A stretch of DNA of 64,000 bases from positions 91,071,235-91,135,234 of the forward strand of contig OY829326.1 in assembly GCA_963691655.1 (NCBI GenBank). The letters are read 5' to 3'. The position numbers were made by a program, and so were the translations under genes. The DNA comes from Toxonevra muliebris (Eukaryota > Arthropoda > Insecta > Diptera > Pallopteridae). Under the pieces are notes generated by a model that was not told where the DNA came from, made no database searches, and saw only the letters and a list, made by a program, of their open reading frames with translations. Below are positions 34,601 through 44,346 of this stretch, one piece after another; position 1 is the first letter of the stretch, and every line of letters starts with the position of its first letter.

Positions 34601-36109
34601 CAATTACAAAAGAGCCGAATATTTTAGACTGGTTTAGGTTAGGTTAAGTGTGTCCATTAGGACACACTTATGCCACCGCCTTTAGAACAGAACCAGATTA
34701 GTCGAACCAATTACACTTTGTTATATATGTATTTACCCCAAGTCAGACAGGTCGTCTATAAAGTATTGACCTAGAGCATTTTTCCTATAGATAGCCAAGG
34801 CTGGGCAGAAACATAGGTAGTGAGGAATGGATTCCTCTTCATCCTTACAACTTCTGCACTAGTCATTTAATAGCGCACTCGATCTAGAGGTGTGCACGCC
34901 TAGGTAGTGACCAGTTATTACTGTCACAGCTTTGTATATTTGCCTTCTACCGAAAGGTAATAGCTTCCAAGACTGTTTGGGGTTATACTCTGGCCATACC
35001 TTGGCTGGGTCAAATTGAAGCGGTTAGATCCACTGTATTACCACGTGGAATGTTTTCACAGTTCTCTAGTATCTTGAAAAGTTAAGTACCTAGGGGTAAC
35101 CCTAATCTTCAAACTACAAGTCTTTGGGTCTACAGTTGATTGCTGTACGCCAGTTGTACACAGCCCTAATTAGGCCTTTTGTCACATACGCCCTTGTGGT
35201 GGTGTAGAGTCCTGGTTAAGTTCACAGTCCCTACGCAAAACAGGCTGCAGAGGAGTGTGTGCAACACTCATGCTATGAGGTAATGCTCTCAATGTTTTTT
35301 TGTTTGATTTGCTTCTCGTTGATTTATATATTCAAAGGAAAGCAATGAAGGCGGTGTGCCGACTCAAGCCAAGCGGAATTTGGCACGATGAAATTGATAC
35401 GGGGCACATACGGATTCACCGCCAGCTATTGAAGCAATGCCTATTGTTTTCGATGCCGGTTGACAGCCTTGCGCCCCACATCAAATTCGGCAAAAAATAT
35501 AAAGTGAAATATCTTGAGCTGAGTTAATGGAGCAATCCGAAGGTCATCCTCAGGAGTTTTACACAGATGGTTCTGGCTGGTATCTACTAATACGATGATA
35601 TCCAGTAATTACCTAAATCCTCTTAAACATCTCATATAGTATCTCTATATCACTTGGTGATATAGTGCTGCACTTGAACCAGCCAGCTAATTTAATTATT
35701 ATAATTTTTTGTTTTTCTATTTTTTTAGTAGAAGAATATGCACCAAACATTCGTCCAATCCAAACTGAGGGAACACTCTGTTTATCGGTTTCGAAGCTGG
35801 CAATATCATTTTGTGTATTGGGTCTTATATTCCTGATAGCAATAATTGTTGCAATAACATCACTGATACGGTCGAGAAGACGCAGCACATTGCAGACATG
35901 TGCTCTGACGCCCAATGGAAATCGCATGCATCGCGCTGAGATTTGCACATCGATGTTTTCATCGAGGTATGTTCTTAATTTTGAAAAGTTTCTAACTATC
36001 TAAAATTTATTTTTATTGCAGCAGCGAATCAGCACAATCGGCGCGTTTTGGTAGTAAACTATTTATGCCTTACTATCCGAATACGTTACCGTATGGCAGA
36101 GTGTATTAG
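19697..36109 (+). CDS. Zona pellucida (ZP) domain transmembrane protein, six coding exons, 618 aa
   Basis: Coding exons are 19697-20493, 20552-20966, 32674-32850, 34378-34519, 35729-35966 and 36022-36109, all with GT-AG borders and compatible phases; introns 1 and 5 are only 58 and 55 bp. The start has a good signal peptide (hydrophobic LLVISLIYQQFL, residues about 11-23). Residues 25-135 are a Ser/Thr/Ala/Pro-rich linker. A ZP-N half follows (about 136-250, with cysteines in HTNCTRDLF, PLECRARG and TSGCGVR). A variable Thr/Ser/Gln-rich spacer leads to a ZP-C half (about 318-468, with VVDCAALD, LDDRGCPID, HVSCGVQLCKGKCPNVNC). One membrane helix (about 534-557) precedes an RSRRR stop-transfer and a short tail ending PYGRVY. 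In Drosophila such proteins build the apical extracellular matrix and shape cuticle. Which Drosophila ZP paralogue it matches was not resolved. Exons 5 and 6 have tandem acceptors (TAGTAG, CAGCAG) that could add or drop one residue. Confidence 0.88.
21330..22775 (+). mobile_element. LOA-like LINE fragment (RT C-terminus and RNase H)
   Basis: Plus-strand conceptual translation at about 21333-21500 gives GYADDLGIIASGKFDST, the RT catalytic YADD box, then VVDWCVKEDLSITPNKAV. At 22115-22330 an RNase H segment reads PEIYAIETYARTNLNKALKG, then VIFSDSQTALKAL, the DSQ..IKAL motif. Stops and frameshifts are frequent. The 3' end carries an (AAT)n tail at about 22749-22772. The same RT/RNase H organisation is seen in the minus-strand element at 40-47 kb, though at clear sequence distance, so this is a separate family of the same clade. 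Confidence 0.75.
23676..25623 (+). mobile_element. Non-autonomous Helitron (1.95 kb) inside the ZP intron
   Basis: The 5' end is A|TCTATATATATAAAATAGAG. The 3' end is a GC hairpin GCTGGGC-GAA-GCCCAGC followed by CTAG|T, with CTAG at 25620-25623. Insertion between A and T, the TC start, and the hairpin just before a CTAG terminus are all Helitron features. The first 20 bases and the hairpin region, including GAAGCTGGGC, recur in the small copy at 5781-6139. No helicase is encoded; ORFs inside (for example 24790-25053) are not recognisable. Around 24225-24315 there is a B-box-like AGTTCGAATCCCAC, possibly a captured tRNA-like segment. Confidence 0.75.
27609..28137. mobile_element. TTAA MITE with CCCTWTCAGTC ends
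   Basis: TTAA at 27609-27612 and 28134-28137 flanks a 521-bp element. Its ends are CCCTTTCAGTCATG on the left and, in reverse complement, CCCTATCAGTCCATC on the right (10 of 11 identical at the tip). TTAA duplication plus CCC-starting inverted ends fits piggyBac-type non-autonomous elements. No coding capacity is present. Confidence 0.75.
28308..29179. mobile_element. Foldback element, copy 2 of the 'CCAGTCG' family
   Basis: The ends are TAGTCCAGTCGG and, in reverse complement, TAGACCAGTCGT. The left arm (28308-28740) and right arm (28905-29179) are inverted copies of each other, and both are homologous to the core of the element at 10892-11601. Shared blocks include AAATGCACCAAAAGTTCATA, GGGGTTGCAGAGCGACC, ACTAATAACTGGTTAAC and ATGCGCGCGCATCCACAG. 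About 165 bp of unrelated AT-rich sequence lies in the centre. The 112-codon minus-strand ORF (28197-28535) parallels one in copy 1, but it simply reads the repeat arm. Confidence 0.8.
30623..31422. mobile_element. Tigger/pogo-type non-autonomous DNA transposon (796 bp)
   Basis: TA dinucleotides at 30623-30624 and 31421-31422 flank the element. The ends are CAGTATAATCCCTTTAATTC on the left and, in reverse complement, CAGTAGAATCGCTATACCGT on the right, followed by TAATTCGAAAA. TA target sites, CAGT...ACTG ends and the TTAATTCGAA motif are typical of pogo/Tigger-type Tc1/mariner elements. TTAACGAG and TTCGAATT motifs recur just inside both ends. The only ORF of size (30812-31054) has no transposase similarity that I can see. 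Confidence 0.75.
32851..34377 (+). other. Intron 3 of the ZP gene
   Basis: The donor AAT|GTATGT and the acceptor TTTTTAG|GTAAAT are phase 0 and join KCPN to VNCRTTEKL. I recognise no mobile element or RNA gene in the 1.5 kb; ORFs at 33893 and 34128 are open by chance. Confidence 0.7.
34520..35728 (+). other. Intron 4 of the ZP gene, containing two head-on LINE fragments
   Basis: The donor AGTG|GTGAGT and the acceptor TTTTTTTAG|TAGAAG are phase 1. On the minus strand, 34900-34740 translates to a LINE C-terminal zinc-knuckle-like segment (CRSCKDEEESIPHYLCFCPA). On the plus strand, 35085-35530 gives RT thumb and linker sequence starting KYLGVTLIFKLQ, and 35545-35575 gives FTQMVLAG in the place where RNase H domains begin (YTDGS). 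Both are broken. So two truncated LINEs of the LOA/R1-like type, in opposite orientation, sit between exons 4 and 5. Confidence 0.6.
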
Positions 36110-36400
36110 TATTTAATTGTTTCATTTTGCGATAAAAGTATGAGCTAATGTAATTTAAGTTCTGTATATGAAATATTCGATTAGTAATAGGTCTATGTAT
36201 TCTTATTTTCATATCTTAAACATACTCTTTAAACATTTCAAGACTGATTTTGTAAAATTTACAAAAAAAAAAAGAAAAGAAAAAACTATAATAATGATCA
36301 TTTTGGTTAATAATTTGAAAGGGATTTGAAAACATTTTATTGAAATATGTGGTAAATAAAATGTAATTTGATTTTCTTTCGATACGAACAAACTACTATA
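36110..36400 (+). other. 3' UTR of the ZP gene with poly(A) signal
   Basis: After the TAG at 36107-36109 the sequence is AT-rich and non-repetitive. The best poly(A) signal is AATAAA at 36355-36360, giving a 3' UTR of about 270 bp. Confidence 0.5.
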
Positions 36401-36465
36401 TTTAATAATGTTTCTAAGGGCTAATGAAAATTCTTTGAATTTCTCACAAAAATAATATACTTAAT

Positions 36466-36662
36466 TTAACCCATTAAGTCCGAGAGCAAACCGTCTTTAT
36501 CGTCACAAATTCAAACAGCAAATGGTATTATCGAATTTTTTTATTTGAGGTTTCTCTCTTCGCGTTAGAATAGCGTTTACGTGCTCCGGTAACTTTTTTT
36601 ATCTACATTAAAAGATACTCCTTTGTTGTGCGTATACGCATCATTAGGGCTTAATGAGTTAA
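36466..36662. mobile_element. TTAA MITE (189 bp) just downstream of the ZP gene
   Basis: TTAA at 36466-36469 and 36659-36662 encloses ends CCCATTAAGTCCGAGAGC and, in reverse complement, CTCATTAAGCCCTAATGATG. The tips match at 10 of 12 positions. An internal palindrome TGCGTATACGCA lies near the right end. The TTAA target suggests a piggyBac-like origin. Non-coding. Confidence 0.7.
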
Positions 36663-37811
36663 CATAAAAAAATTGTTTTTTCCTAAATTGGTTCAATCTA
36701 TTAATCTATTGACTTTAACGTATGTATCAATAGAGATATTCGCTCAAAGTGGATTTCATACACTTTTTTATATAGAAAATACGATAAGGATCTAAGATGT
36801 TTAGAAGCCTGTTTTATTTGTTACACGATTAAAAGTTAAAGTTTTTATCATGGTGTTGGCACTATTATAATTTAGCTGATATGTCGACTGGCTGCTTGAA
36901 CTATGAATGTGCAAAATTTTTGTTTTGAGGAAAAATAATTTTAATGTTTTCATTAGAAAAATAAAAATGGCTAACATGAACATTCGTGTTTCTGACAGCC
37001 GTCCAACGATACATAAATACATTCATAGAAATAAAAATCAAATGAATAAATGTAATGAAACGAAAAGAATTGTTGTTTTCATATTTTGCTGATATTCCAT
37101 AGAAAGGCATCAACAAATTTCTAATTTAAGTAAGGTCGTGTCTAGATACTCATATTCGTTTTTTATTCTTCTATTTAGTGGAATTAAAAATTTAGAATTC
37201 TTTAAGTTTTGTATTTTTCTAGTTTATTGGGCTTTTTAAATTTTTTTAAGCAATTTGTTTTACGCATTAAACAAATTACAGTATATGTATGTATAACCAC
37301 GTTTTAATTACAAGAAAACATTTAATTACATAACATTATTATTGCATACAGTAGTGAATATTTTATATATATTAATGGAATTTTCTTATGATATATTTTA
37401 TACAAGAGAAAAAGTAGTTAAAAAATATGACAGATTTATAATAAAAATTGCAATTTTTAGAAAAACAAAAATATAACAAAATAAGGAAATTTCTATATTT
37501 GAAAAATACTGTTGAAATTATAAGTAACAATCAAAATTTTTAGTACATTTAAATTAAAAGTTGTTTTTTAACAGTGGGAAATAAATGGTGCCTACGTGCT
37601 TAGAGCTTAATACAAGAGAAGGAAATTCATATCTTATCTCTTACAGTAATTGTAGCTCCAAATACACAGTCTTACCAAATCAAAAACACACAAAAAAATA
37701 CAGAAGGATATCAAAATATCAATTTAAAACCAAGCAGCAAGTAGTAGTTAAACTTTTTTCTCTTTCCCTTTTAATTTAAATGTGAACATATGCATTCAAG
37801 TGCACATCAAT
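36663..37811. other. Intergenic region between the convergent ZP and Vha36-1 genes
   Basis: AT-rich and without a recognised gene. It should contain the 3' UTR of Vha36-1 (minus strand); a weak ATTAAA signal on the minus strand is at about 37775-37770, very close to the stop codon. ORFs in 36800-37120 on both strands have no recognisable domain. Confidence 0.45.
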
Positions 37812-38888
37812 TTAGAACAAAACATCATCATCACCCTCATCGAGGATGTTAGCATGTGCGCGCACATCTATACCTTGCTGTAGCAGTTCTGCCTTACGTT
37901 TTTCAGATTTAGCGCGTGCAATGCGCTTTTTATCTTGAATCTTTTTCAAACGATAAAATTCTTCACGTTCCAGTTCATCAAGTTCCGAAATGATGTAAGC
38001 GAGAGTTCGTTCGAGGCGTGGAATGATTACTATAAGAAGCAAGAGTAAACAAAGGTAAAAATTACATTGTAATTTTATCATATCCCCAAAAGCAGGACGT
38101 ACCGTGCTCAATGGCGTTAACTCTTCTATTGGTGATCTTAATCACCTCATCCAGAGTAACGAAAGACGTTTGCAGCGATGCCAATTCAACCAGGAGTTTC
38201 ACTGCACTCTGATAGTTTTTCTTCAATTTGGCCAATTGTTGACCACCACGTGCCAAACCGGCCAATTCGTATGTGTCCGAACCATCCTGATATGATTCGA
38301 AGACGGGCAATGTAACACCAGCCACGTTATCCTTCTTTGTGCGAATTTTAATTTGCGCTTTAGTTACATTTTGCAACACAACTTGATTGAAATCGCCAGT
38401 AGTGAATTTAGCTTCGGCTAGAGAGAAAGCAGCCTCTTTCATTACTTCACCCATGAGAGTTTTGGTCTAAAAGATTATATTTTAATTAACAAATTCTTAA
38501 ATTTATTGACATAGCAGACAATCGCTTTACTAGATTGCCCTAACCCCCATCCCCGTACTTCAACAACGATGACGTTGTCATCAATTTTACACTGACCTCA
38601 ATGATTTTACCCAAAATCATACGGAAACGCATTTGCAGGGCATCAGCCTTTTTCTTAAGCAAACCATGGCCCTTCTGTGCACCAGCCAGACGTGCTTTCA
38701 TCAACATCTGTGCACTGAAAATTAGATTTTGCAAACAAATAAAAATAATGAAATTTTCTCAACATCTGAAATGTCACAAGATTTCTCTGCTGCTGTTGGC
38801 CTTTGCCAGTCACAATATTTATGCAAAATCCAAGAAAAAAAACTTACCCACGGGACGGAAAAATTGGTAACCTATCTCTGCCTGACAT
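37812..38888 (-). CDS. V-type proton ATPase subunit D (four exons, 246 aa)
   Basis: Subunit D is the central rotor stalk of the V1 sector. With subunit F it passes torque from ATP hydrolysis in the A3B3 ring to the membrane ring, driving proton pumping into lysosomes, endosomes and secretory vesicles and across apical membranes. Exons on the minus strand: 38888-38848 (MSGRDRLPIFPSR), 38714-38597 (AQMLMKARLAGAQKGHGLLK on to GKIIE), 38466-38103 (TKTLMGEVMKEAAFSLAEAK on to NAIEH), and 38029-37812 (ending NILDEGDDDVLF). All introns are GT-AG, phases 2, 0 and 1, the last only 73 bp. Exon lengths sum to 741 nt, giving 246 aa, the usual fly length, and no stops or gaps are present. The long N- and C-terminal helices that form the coiled-coil axle are intact. 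The ORF-level starts inside exons 2 and 3 are intron artefacts; the true start is the ATG in the 41-nt exon 1. Confidence 0.97.
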
Positions 38889-39120
38889 TTTTCAAAATTG
38901 TTTTAATATTTTCAAAAGATTTTAAGTTGAATTCGTTCGAAATAATCTCAAAAATTTTGCTGCGAAAATAATACACACACGCAGAAGAAAATATGCACGA
39001 AGAATTGAAATGGTTTGTCAGCTGACAATTGGCTGTCATGTGACCACTTTGTTAACTGTCATCTATGTGTGAGACTAGATGTGGTGGTGGCGCCATCTAG
39101 CTGTGAAGCATTGCTGCAGT
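38889..39120 (-). promoter_or_regulatory. Vha36-1 upstream region with an E-box cluster (M-box/CLEAR-like)
   Basis: Three E-boxes fall within 30 bp, about 130-155 bp upstream of the start codon: GTCAGCTGAC (39017-39026), CAATTG (39026-39031) and, on the coding strand, GTCACATGAC (39044-39035). The last contains TCACATGA, the M-box form of the CLEAR element. In Drosophila, Mitf (the MITF/TFEB orthologue) is known to bind such sites and drive V-ATPase subunit genes. No TATA box is evident, as expected for a housekeeping gene. At 39086-39094 GGTGGCGCC resembles a dCTCF core, flanked by TAGATG and CATCTA in inverted orientation. Confidence 0.55.
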
Positions 39121-39297
39121 TCTTACCATATCTAATTTTGTAGGCAAAAATAATAATCGCTTTAGTTTGAAATCCTGAGCAATTTTTTTAAGGATTAATT
39201 GTTTATTAACAATAAGATGTCCCCATACCTTTGAAATATTAAATTCTATTAAAAACAATAAAATAAGACAACAAAATATTTGTTTCATAACATTTAT

Positions 39298-40033
39298 TTA
39301 ACCCTTCCCTGCCCAACAAGGCGAATTTTGTTTGAAAAAATATTAATGGATAGCATTCTTCATTCTGCACTGCTATTGTTTTATGACTTTTTCAATACCT
39401 TGATTGCAATTGTTCAAATCTGAAATTACCTAACGAATCATATATGGTTCGTTGGGCAGTATCAAGTAAAATAGAAATGCATAACTTTTTTTTTTTAATC
39501 ACTTTATTGAGAAAAATAATCAAAAATGAAAATTTATACCAGCATTAATCATTCACATATTTATTCCATTCTTCATCGTCTATATTTCGCTCCATTCCGA
39601 ATTTGTAGTAAAAACTGAAAAATGCAATAAAGGTCACCAAACACTGTCCAAGGAACCATATATGGTTCCAACTGTTGGAAACAAAAATTTGATACTAATT
39701 TTTTTTTAAATATTATTTCGAAGTAAACACATACCAATCAACACATCTTTAGCAACACAGCAATATTTTTGTATGTTGAAATTCGCAAAATTTCCTATAG
39801 TTTTTCCTGTTTGAAAATCAAAAATTTTACTTGTGTCCGAAAAACGTATTTTTTCACATAAATATGGCAATAACTTTTGGCGTTTTCTAATACCGTTATG
39901 TATGCGCATCGATAAAGAAAGCTGCAGTCTACGAAACCCATATTGTGGTTTGAATGTTGGGAGAAAGATGGCGCCAATATTACCGTCTAAAGTTGTGGGA
40001 CCATATATGGCAGCATCGGCAGGGAAGGGTTAA
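39298..40033. mobile_element. TTAA MITE (728 bp) with perfect 12-bp inverted ends
   Basis: TTAA at 39298-39301 and 40030-40033 flanks an element beginning CCCTTCCCTGCC (39302-39313) and ending GGCAGGGAAGGG (40018-40029), a perfect 12-bp inverted repeat. This is a well-preserved non-autonomous piggyBac-like element, inserted about 400 bp upstream of the Vha36-1 start codon. It carries the palindrome GGAACCATATATGGTTCC (39652-39669) and a second CCATATATGG at 40001-40010, both perfect CArG boxes, plus TCATATATGG at 39438. The short ORFs on both strands are not recognisable. Confidence 0.8.
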
Positions 40034-41569
40034 GTTACAACAATAAAGTATTATTATGTTTGGGGATGTGCACCGCGCCCTATAGAACTATTGTGCCTTT
40101 TTCGAGGATTATAGTGTTCTCATAGTATATTATTCTTATGAGCCCTATAATCCTTAAAGGGTTATAGTATTTCTATAAGCCCTGTAACCGTTATGAATCT
40201 TAGTATGAAGCAAATTTCTAAGTTTTTCAGAATTTCGTCTGGTATTTGAGTTTTGGAGTTTCGTATCTTTCTTACAAAATCTACATAACTCATAATTGCA
40301 TATTCTCAGTTTTGTCAGCGTATAGTTCAGCTTGCAGTGACTTGCTAGAATATCTGTTATAATTCTCAGATTCTTTTTTGATTCATACCTTAAATTCCTT
40401 AAATCTTTCTAGTTTATATGCTCTTAAAAAAGTTTTTGGTTATTCCATTCCTGGTAGATTATCCCAGTATGATGTTAGCAGTTGTTCTTCTTCTTTCTGT
40501 AACATCATGGTTAGAGACCTTTTTCCTATTGCACAAAAGGGTTCGGGTCCTACAAATGGGGTTTCTGTCTCCTTTTTTTTCTAGCTTATCTGCCTTCTGA
40601 TTACATTCTACTTCTACATGGCCTGGAACCAAAACTATCCAGACCTTGTTCTGCAAGCCATAAGTATTAAGTTTCTCAAGACACTCCTTAACCAGTTTAG
40701 AGTTTACCTGATAAGATTCGAGTGCCTTAATAGCCGCTTGGCTGCTTCCGATAGTTCCGCTTGAGTTTGAAGTAACCACACCTCTCTATGGTGTATATTT
40801 CCGCATGAAAGATACTGGTGCATTTACCCATGGGCTGGAAGTATTTTACTCCTGCTCTTGCTTCTGTGTCAGTAAAAGACCCGTCTGTATACCAGGTTAT
40901 CATTTGTTGGTTTATATTGTAGGTTTCAACCGTCTCAATCGTTTTTATTACTTAGTTTTGTTTTAAACTTTTTAGTGAAACTAAACTGCGGTATCATGTC
41001 ATCTCTTGGTATTGAAATTTCAGGAAATTTCTTCGTAAGAATATCAAACTTCTTCCGATTTAGGCAATGGCCTGACCGGATATGTACTCCAGATATTCTA
41101 TATAGATGTGAAGAGGTGTTAATTCTAAAAAGACTTATAAGGACGCTGTTGGACGTTCTCATAGCCCCAGTTATGCAAACACATGCTAATTTTTGAGCTT
41201 TATTCAACTCATTGACAGCTGTTTGCCGCTTTGTTCTATCTGACTAGCCAACCGCTCCATATGCGATCATTGGTCGTACAATTACCGTATACATCCATTG
41301 TAGTATTTTTGGTGTACATCCCCGACTTTTCCCAGCAATGGATCTATAGGTCATTAGTGCTCTTGTAGCCTTCTTTGTTATGTTGTTAACATGCAGAAAC
41401 CCATGTAATTCCCAGAAATTTTACCTCTGTGTGTAGTTTCACCTTCGTAACATCCGCACGAATGGTATTCAAGTTCTTAAGTTTATGTTTCCTTGTAAAT
41501 GGTACAATTGTAGTTTTTGCTGAATTAATATTCAGCTCTACTTTTAAAAACCATATTTTCGTGACTTTT

Positions 41570-43030
41570 AGTCCCTATTGAGTTAAAATACATACGGCCG
41601 GTTTGTCTACGACTTTGTAAAATTATAACGCGTTTAGTTTACAACTAAACCGATTTGTTCACCACTCACACTACATTATATACGAATTAGTAACTTCGCT
41701 ACAAAATAAAATGCAGTTTCACTAAAACGCCTAGAAATGTGTTTTAACACATCTGTAATGCGTTACTTCTGACAATAACGACTATACTGTGTTATTTGCA
41801 GTTTCTTCAAAATGTGTCATTTGCAAGTAGTGCAATGAAAGTTAAAGTGACGGCAGCGATGGTGGAGAAGAAGTCGTGGACAAAAGGGTATCGTTTTTGC
41901 ACTAGATTTAACTTAAATTAAATTACCTGCTATTGTCCAAAGAAACAATTCTTTGTGTGCAACAAATGATAAAGCCACTGCTGAGATTCAACTACCAAAG
42001 GTACAATAATGCACGTACTCGTTAATTTTTCACGTGTTCGTTAAATGTTTTATCCAAGCGGTAGCGGTCATAAAGACTTTCTCCACTGCTACCGCTTAAC
42101 TGTTTATGTGATTTTTCAAAAATTGCAGATGCAAGTTCCGGCAAGTCATGAAAATGCTAAGTACGGCAAGCGATATGCGAGAAGCACACTCATACCGATT
42201 TTCTTAAAATAGGCTGCAAACTGTCGCTGATGCAACCGCACGTATCATTAATATTGCCGCCCGATGGCCTTGATCAACTAACTATTCAATCATTTTTTAA
42301 AATTCGCGGTTGTTTCGTCGCTGATGAATTTGATAATTATTTGCTTGTGGCCGATAGTGGATATCGTAATACGATATATATAACCATATCCGCATCCGCA
42401 TCTCAATTCAATAATTCACGAGGAAACTCTTTTCTTTATAAGTAACATTAGTCCCAGAAATGACGTAGACCGATCGTTCGGCATCCTGAAACGGCGGTAG
42501 TCAGTGTTGCCCATTAATGTTTAGAATAAGCCCTAAACTAATTAAAACCAACTTTAACGTCGAAACCAAAACAATAATGTTCGGGACATTTTGACTCGGG
42601 AGTATTTCCACCATATAAAGCGTCACTAGCAAGCTAGCTAAGGGAGGTTGAAATGTTCAACTTCGTCAAAAGATATAGAGAATAAATTTAACCCAAATAA
42701 ATTTAAATTATTTGTTTTGGTGAACTAAAATACCGATAATTCTGAAAGAGTACGGCATACATATTTATTTTAAAGATTTTGAAAAAGACTTCTCAAAATA
42801 GTAATTAAAAATATGTTATCGAATTTTTTTCTTGTGATTCGACAATTAATAAACAAAACTCAGCCGCAATTCAGATGCTTTCCAACGATTCAGCATTATT
42901 AGAGATTCATTTAATAAAATAATTACTTGTTACACTTTCAATTACAATTTTTATAAAACTATGATTAGCTCCACAAATTTCTGAACATTGTCCATAATAT
43001 AATCTTTGAAACGCGATACAAATCGGAAGT
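41570..43030 (+). mobile_element. PIF/Harbinger transposase remnant inside the LINE
   Basis: Plus-strand translation at about 42227-42290 gives DATARIINIAARWP, then 42330-42365 gives LLVADSGYRN, and 42455-42490 gives RNDVDRSFGILKRR. These correspond, in order, to the PIF/Harbinger pattern with an ARWPGS..DS region, a (L)L.DSGY box and R...ERSFG.LK.RF near the C-terminus. In-frame stops (for example directly after ARWP) show it is dead. The end points are approximate; no terminal repeats were identified. It replaces the middle of the LINE reverse transcriptase. Confidence 0.65.
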
Positions 43031-43439
43031 TAAAACTCGTTACAAATTTATATTTTCGGGACGAAAAAGAATTTCTTTCTCCTTTTGCAGCAAAACGGGA
43101 AATATGCCATCTACACCTGGTGCATTAAATGCTTTGAATGCTTTGAATGTACCCACCGCCCGCCTCAATCGTAATTCTTCCTCATTCTTAGCATAACTTC
43201 CGTCATCCCTTTTCAGGCTGATGGAAGATAAGGTTTTATCTTTAGCCATGAGTTTGTATAATCTTGAGGCATCTGTAGTCAGCTCAATATTAGCAAAAAA
43301 CGAGAAAACCATTTTATTGTAACTGAAACTCAAAAAAATGCAAACCTCATACTATTGGTTACGATAAAAATTTTACTTTGCTCCTTAACGTTTATAAAGA
43401 GGGTTTCATTAAGCGTATTTAAACTTTAAAATAAATAAA

Positions 43440-44096
43440 AAGTGTTATGTGTCAGGTATGACAGAAACCTTTATTGCGAATTAAAGTTTATTGAATACCA
43501 TTATGTTTTAAAAATTATATCATTCAAATTGCGTTTACAGGTCACCATCCGAAAGGTCCAATTTTGTATGACTCTGTTGTATAAGTAGGGCTGGATGTCA
43601 CCAGTGGTTTGAATGATGTTGTTCTCCAGTTGGCCAATTGTTGTTTTGTTGGCATAAACCAACGACTTAATGTAGCCTCAGAGGAAAAAGTTTAAGGGCG
43701 TTAAATCACATGATCTTGACGGCCATTCCACACTGCCTCTTCTGGAAATAACGCGTTCTGAGAATTTTTCTTGCAACAATTCCAATGTAACGACCGCTGT
43801 GTTCACGTTGCGCCGTCTTGTTGGAACCACCTGTTGTCCAGGTCCATTTGATCCAATTGATACCACAAAAAGACACAGAAAAGACAACTCCTTATGGATT
43901 AGATTTCATTTAAGTTATATTTCTATATATTTGCCTTTAATAAAAAAAATTCAAGTTTCGAAGTCTTCATATTTAAAATGGAATATTTCATTATTTTTTT
44001 TTAAATGCCTGACAAAATACGATGCCGGAAGGAATGCCTAACAATGTGGTGTCTAATGCCTGACTGACAGGCCTAATTCCTGACGTATGGTAAGCA
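43440..44096 (-). mobile_element. IS630/Tc1/mariner-superfamily transposase remnant
   Basis: On the minus strand, 43815-43680 translates to NVNTAVVTLELLQEKFSERV followed by ISRRGSVEWPSRSCDLTPLN and FFL. The sequence below it (43680-43500) continues the frame-disrupted tail with YANKTTIGQLENN. This corresponds to the last catalytic block (W.PRSCDLTPLD.FLWGY) of a widespread insect DDE transposase family related to IS630/Tc1/mariner. Only the C-terminal third is visible. Boundaries are approximate. Confidence 0.55.
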
Positions 44097-44102
44097 TAAT
44101 TA

Positions 44103-44346
44103 CACTGGAATACAGTGAAAATATAACATGAACCAAAGTATGATTTTTAAACTAAATCGAGGTCGCTGAACACGAAAATCATATTCAGTAAGTGAAACTG
44201 TAACCTGAAAAACCGTTATTTTGTCATATCTCGAAAACTTACCCATAGAAAAGAAATGAATATGATTTTCGTGTTGTTCGCTTTAGTTTAGAAAACATAC
44301 TTTGGTTTGTGTTATATTTTTAAAGTGAAATTTTGTATTCCAGTGC
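44103..44346. repeat. Palindromic MITE with CACTGGAATACA ends
   Basis: The left arm (44103-44195) begins CACTGGAATACA and passes through AACCAAAGTATG to CACGAAAATCATATTCA. The right arm (44250-44346), in reverse complement, reads CACTGGAATACAAAATTTCA and passes through the same AACCAAAGTATG and CACGAAAATCATATTCA motifs. The loop is about 60 bp. Immediately to its right (44347-44455) lies the 3' end of a plus-oriented copy of the LINE, ending in (AAT)n; the same 3' end occurs inverted at 40045-40150. Confidence 0.65.

Noticed and set aside
35665..36003. ORF start at 35665 as an independent membrane protein gene
   Set aside because: The membrane-helix part belongs to ZP exon 5 (35729-35966); the residues before 35729 are intron read-through and those after 35966 run past a good donor site.
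38540..38734. ORF start MQNLIFSAQML as the beginning of the V-ATPase D protein
   Set aside because: MQNLIFS is intron sequence; the real N-terminus MSGRDRLPIFPSR is in a separate 41-nt exon (38888-38848) with correct splice sites and phase.
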